Source: an uncultured Flavobacteriales bacterium (lineage in GTDB: Bacteria > Bacteroidota > Bacteroidia > Flavobacteriales > Crocinitomicaceae). From it: a DNA stretch of 5,061 bases. Where the stretch lies: contig CAMPIU010000258.1 in the NCBI GenBank assembly GCA_946886545.1, positions 1 to 5,061 on the forward strand. Direction: 5' to 3'. Positions 4,705-5,061 of this stretch are shown in pieces. Made by a program: the position numbers and the translations under genes. The notes below the pieces were generated by a model that saw nothing but the letters and a program-made list of their open reading frames with translations, was not told the DNA's origin and did not search any database. Position 1 is the first letter of the stretch, and every line of letters begins with the position of its first letter.

Positions 4705-5061
4705 TTGAATTACCACACGGAATACTTTTTCAGCATTCTCTGTAGAAAGTGTAAAGAAGTAAGTTCCTCTTTCAACTTCTTTCAGATTTACTGTGTTCGT
4801 ACCGGAAACAATGTTTTTCCCGGTTTGAATTGTACGTCCGTTGATGTCAGTAACAACTAAATCAAAGTTTCCTGTAAATGTCGATTCAACGAATACAACA
4901 CCTGTAGAAGGGTTTGGATAAAGTGATACTTCTTCCAATGCGTTTTCTTCTATTGACAAGAAGTTACAGCTTGTTACAGTGACTACCACGTTTGCTGTGT
5001 CATCAGGACAAACCCCATTTCCTGAAATATAATCAAAGTTATATTGTCCAGGGAAATTTGC
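4702..5061 (-). CDS. C-terminal part of a T9SS-secreted protein with a type A sorting domain
   Basis: The gene enters from the right edge; the last 119 residues and the stop are present, and the frame is open through base 5061. Numbering from the edge, residues 1-32 (including YNFDYISGNGVCPDDTANVV) look like the end of an Ig-like or PKD-like beta-sandwich repeat of the kind tandemly repeated in large gliding and adhesion proteins of Bacteroidota. After a short linker, residues 47-119 are a type A T9SS sorting domain. It begins LYPNPSTG, has the central VVTDINGRTIQTG, then GTYFFTLSTENAEKVFRVVIQ at the extreme C-terminus. This domain directs export through the type IX system across the outer membrane and is then cleaved, usually with attachment to the cell surface. 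An in-frame GTG at 4989 could be mistaken for a start, but the homology-like sequence continues upstream of it. What the N-terminal part does cannot be told from here. Confidence 0.9.
   Translation of the reverse strand, partial: ANFPGQYNFDYISGNGVCPDDTANVVVTVTSCNFLSIEENALEEVSLYPNPSTGVVFVESTFTGNFDLVVTDINGRTIQTGKNIVSGTNTVNLKEVERGTYFFTLSTENAEKVFRVVIQ

Noticed and set aside
1..5061. CRISPR arrays, tRNA or rRNA genes, insertion sequences, toxin-antitoxin pairs
   Set aside because: I looked for direct repeats with spacers, cloverleaf patterns, transposase motifs and small paired genes and saw none.

Overview
This window looks like chromosomal DNA of a Bacteroidota, most likely a Flavobacteriia or Crocinitomicaceae relative. 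Three things suggest this: promoters of the Bacteroidota type (-7 element TAnnTTTG) before several genes, a type A type IX secretion (T9SS) sorting domain on the last gene, and protein families whose best-remembered relatives are from that phylum. The DNA is moderately AT-rich and densely coded. I saw no RNA gene, insertion sequence, CRISPR array or phage gene.

Layout. Positions 1-1485 (minus strand) hold mtaB, a tRNA-modifying radical SAM enzyme, and 3 bp after it the first 53 codons of a membrane protein that looks like a GT-C glycosyltransferase. Positions 1486-1572 are a divergent promoter region. Positions 1573-3087 (plus strand) are cdd (cytidine deaminase) directly abutting meaB (the GTPase chaperone of methylmalonyl-CoA mutase). 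Positions 3129-3356 (plus) are a small S4-domain RNA-binding protein with its own promoter. Positions 3357-3462 are a convergent intergenic region containing an intrinsic terminator for the minus strand. Positions 3463-4578 (minus) are nbaC (3-hydroxyanthranilate 3,4-dioxygenase) followed by a conserved, uncharacterised single-pass membrane protein. Positions 4645-5061 (minus) are a strong intrinsic terminator and the C-terminal part of a large T9SS-secreted protein.

The genes do not form one pathway. They are several short housekeeping units: tRNA modification, pyrimidine salvage, B12-enzyme maintenance, RNA binding, the kynurenine route to quinolinate/NAD, and secretion to the surface. The most useful observations concern gene starts. 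For mtaB and nbaC the longest reading frame begins at a TTG that is better explained as part of a promoter, so the true starts are downstream ATGs. For cdd and the S4 gene an identical TATATTTG element lies only 7 and 4 bases before the ATG, which suggests leaderless or nearly leaderless mRNAs. I found no convincing new multi-gene system.
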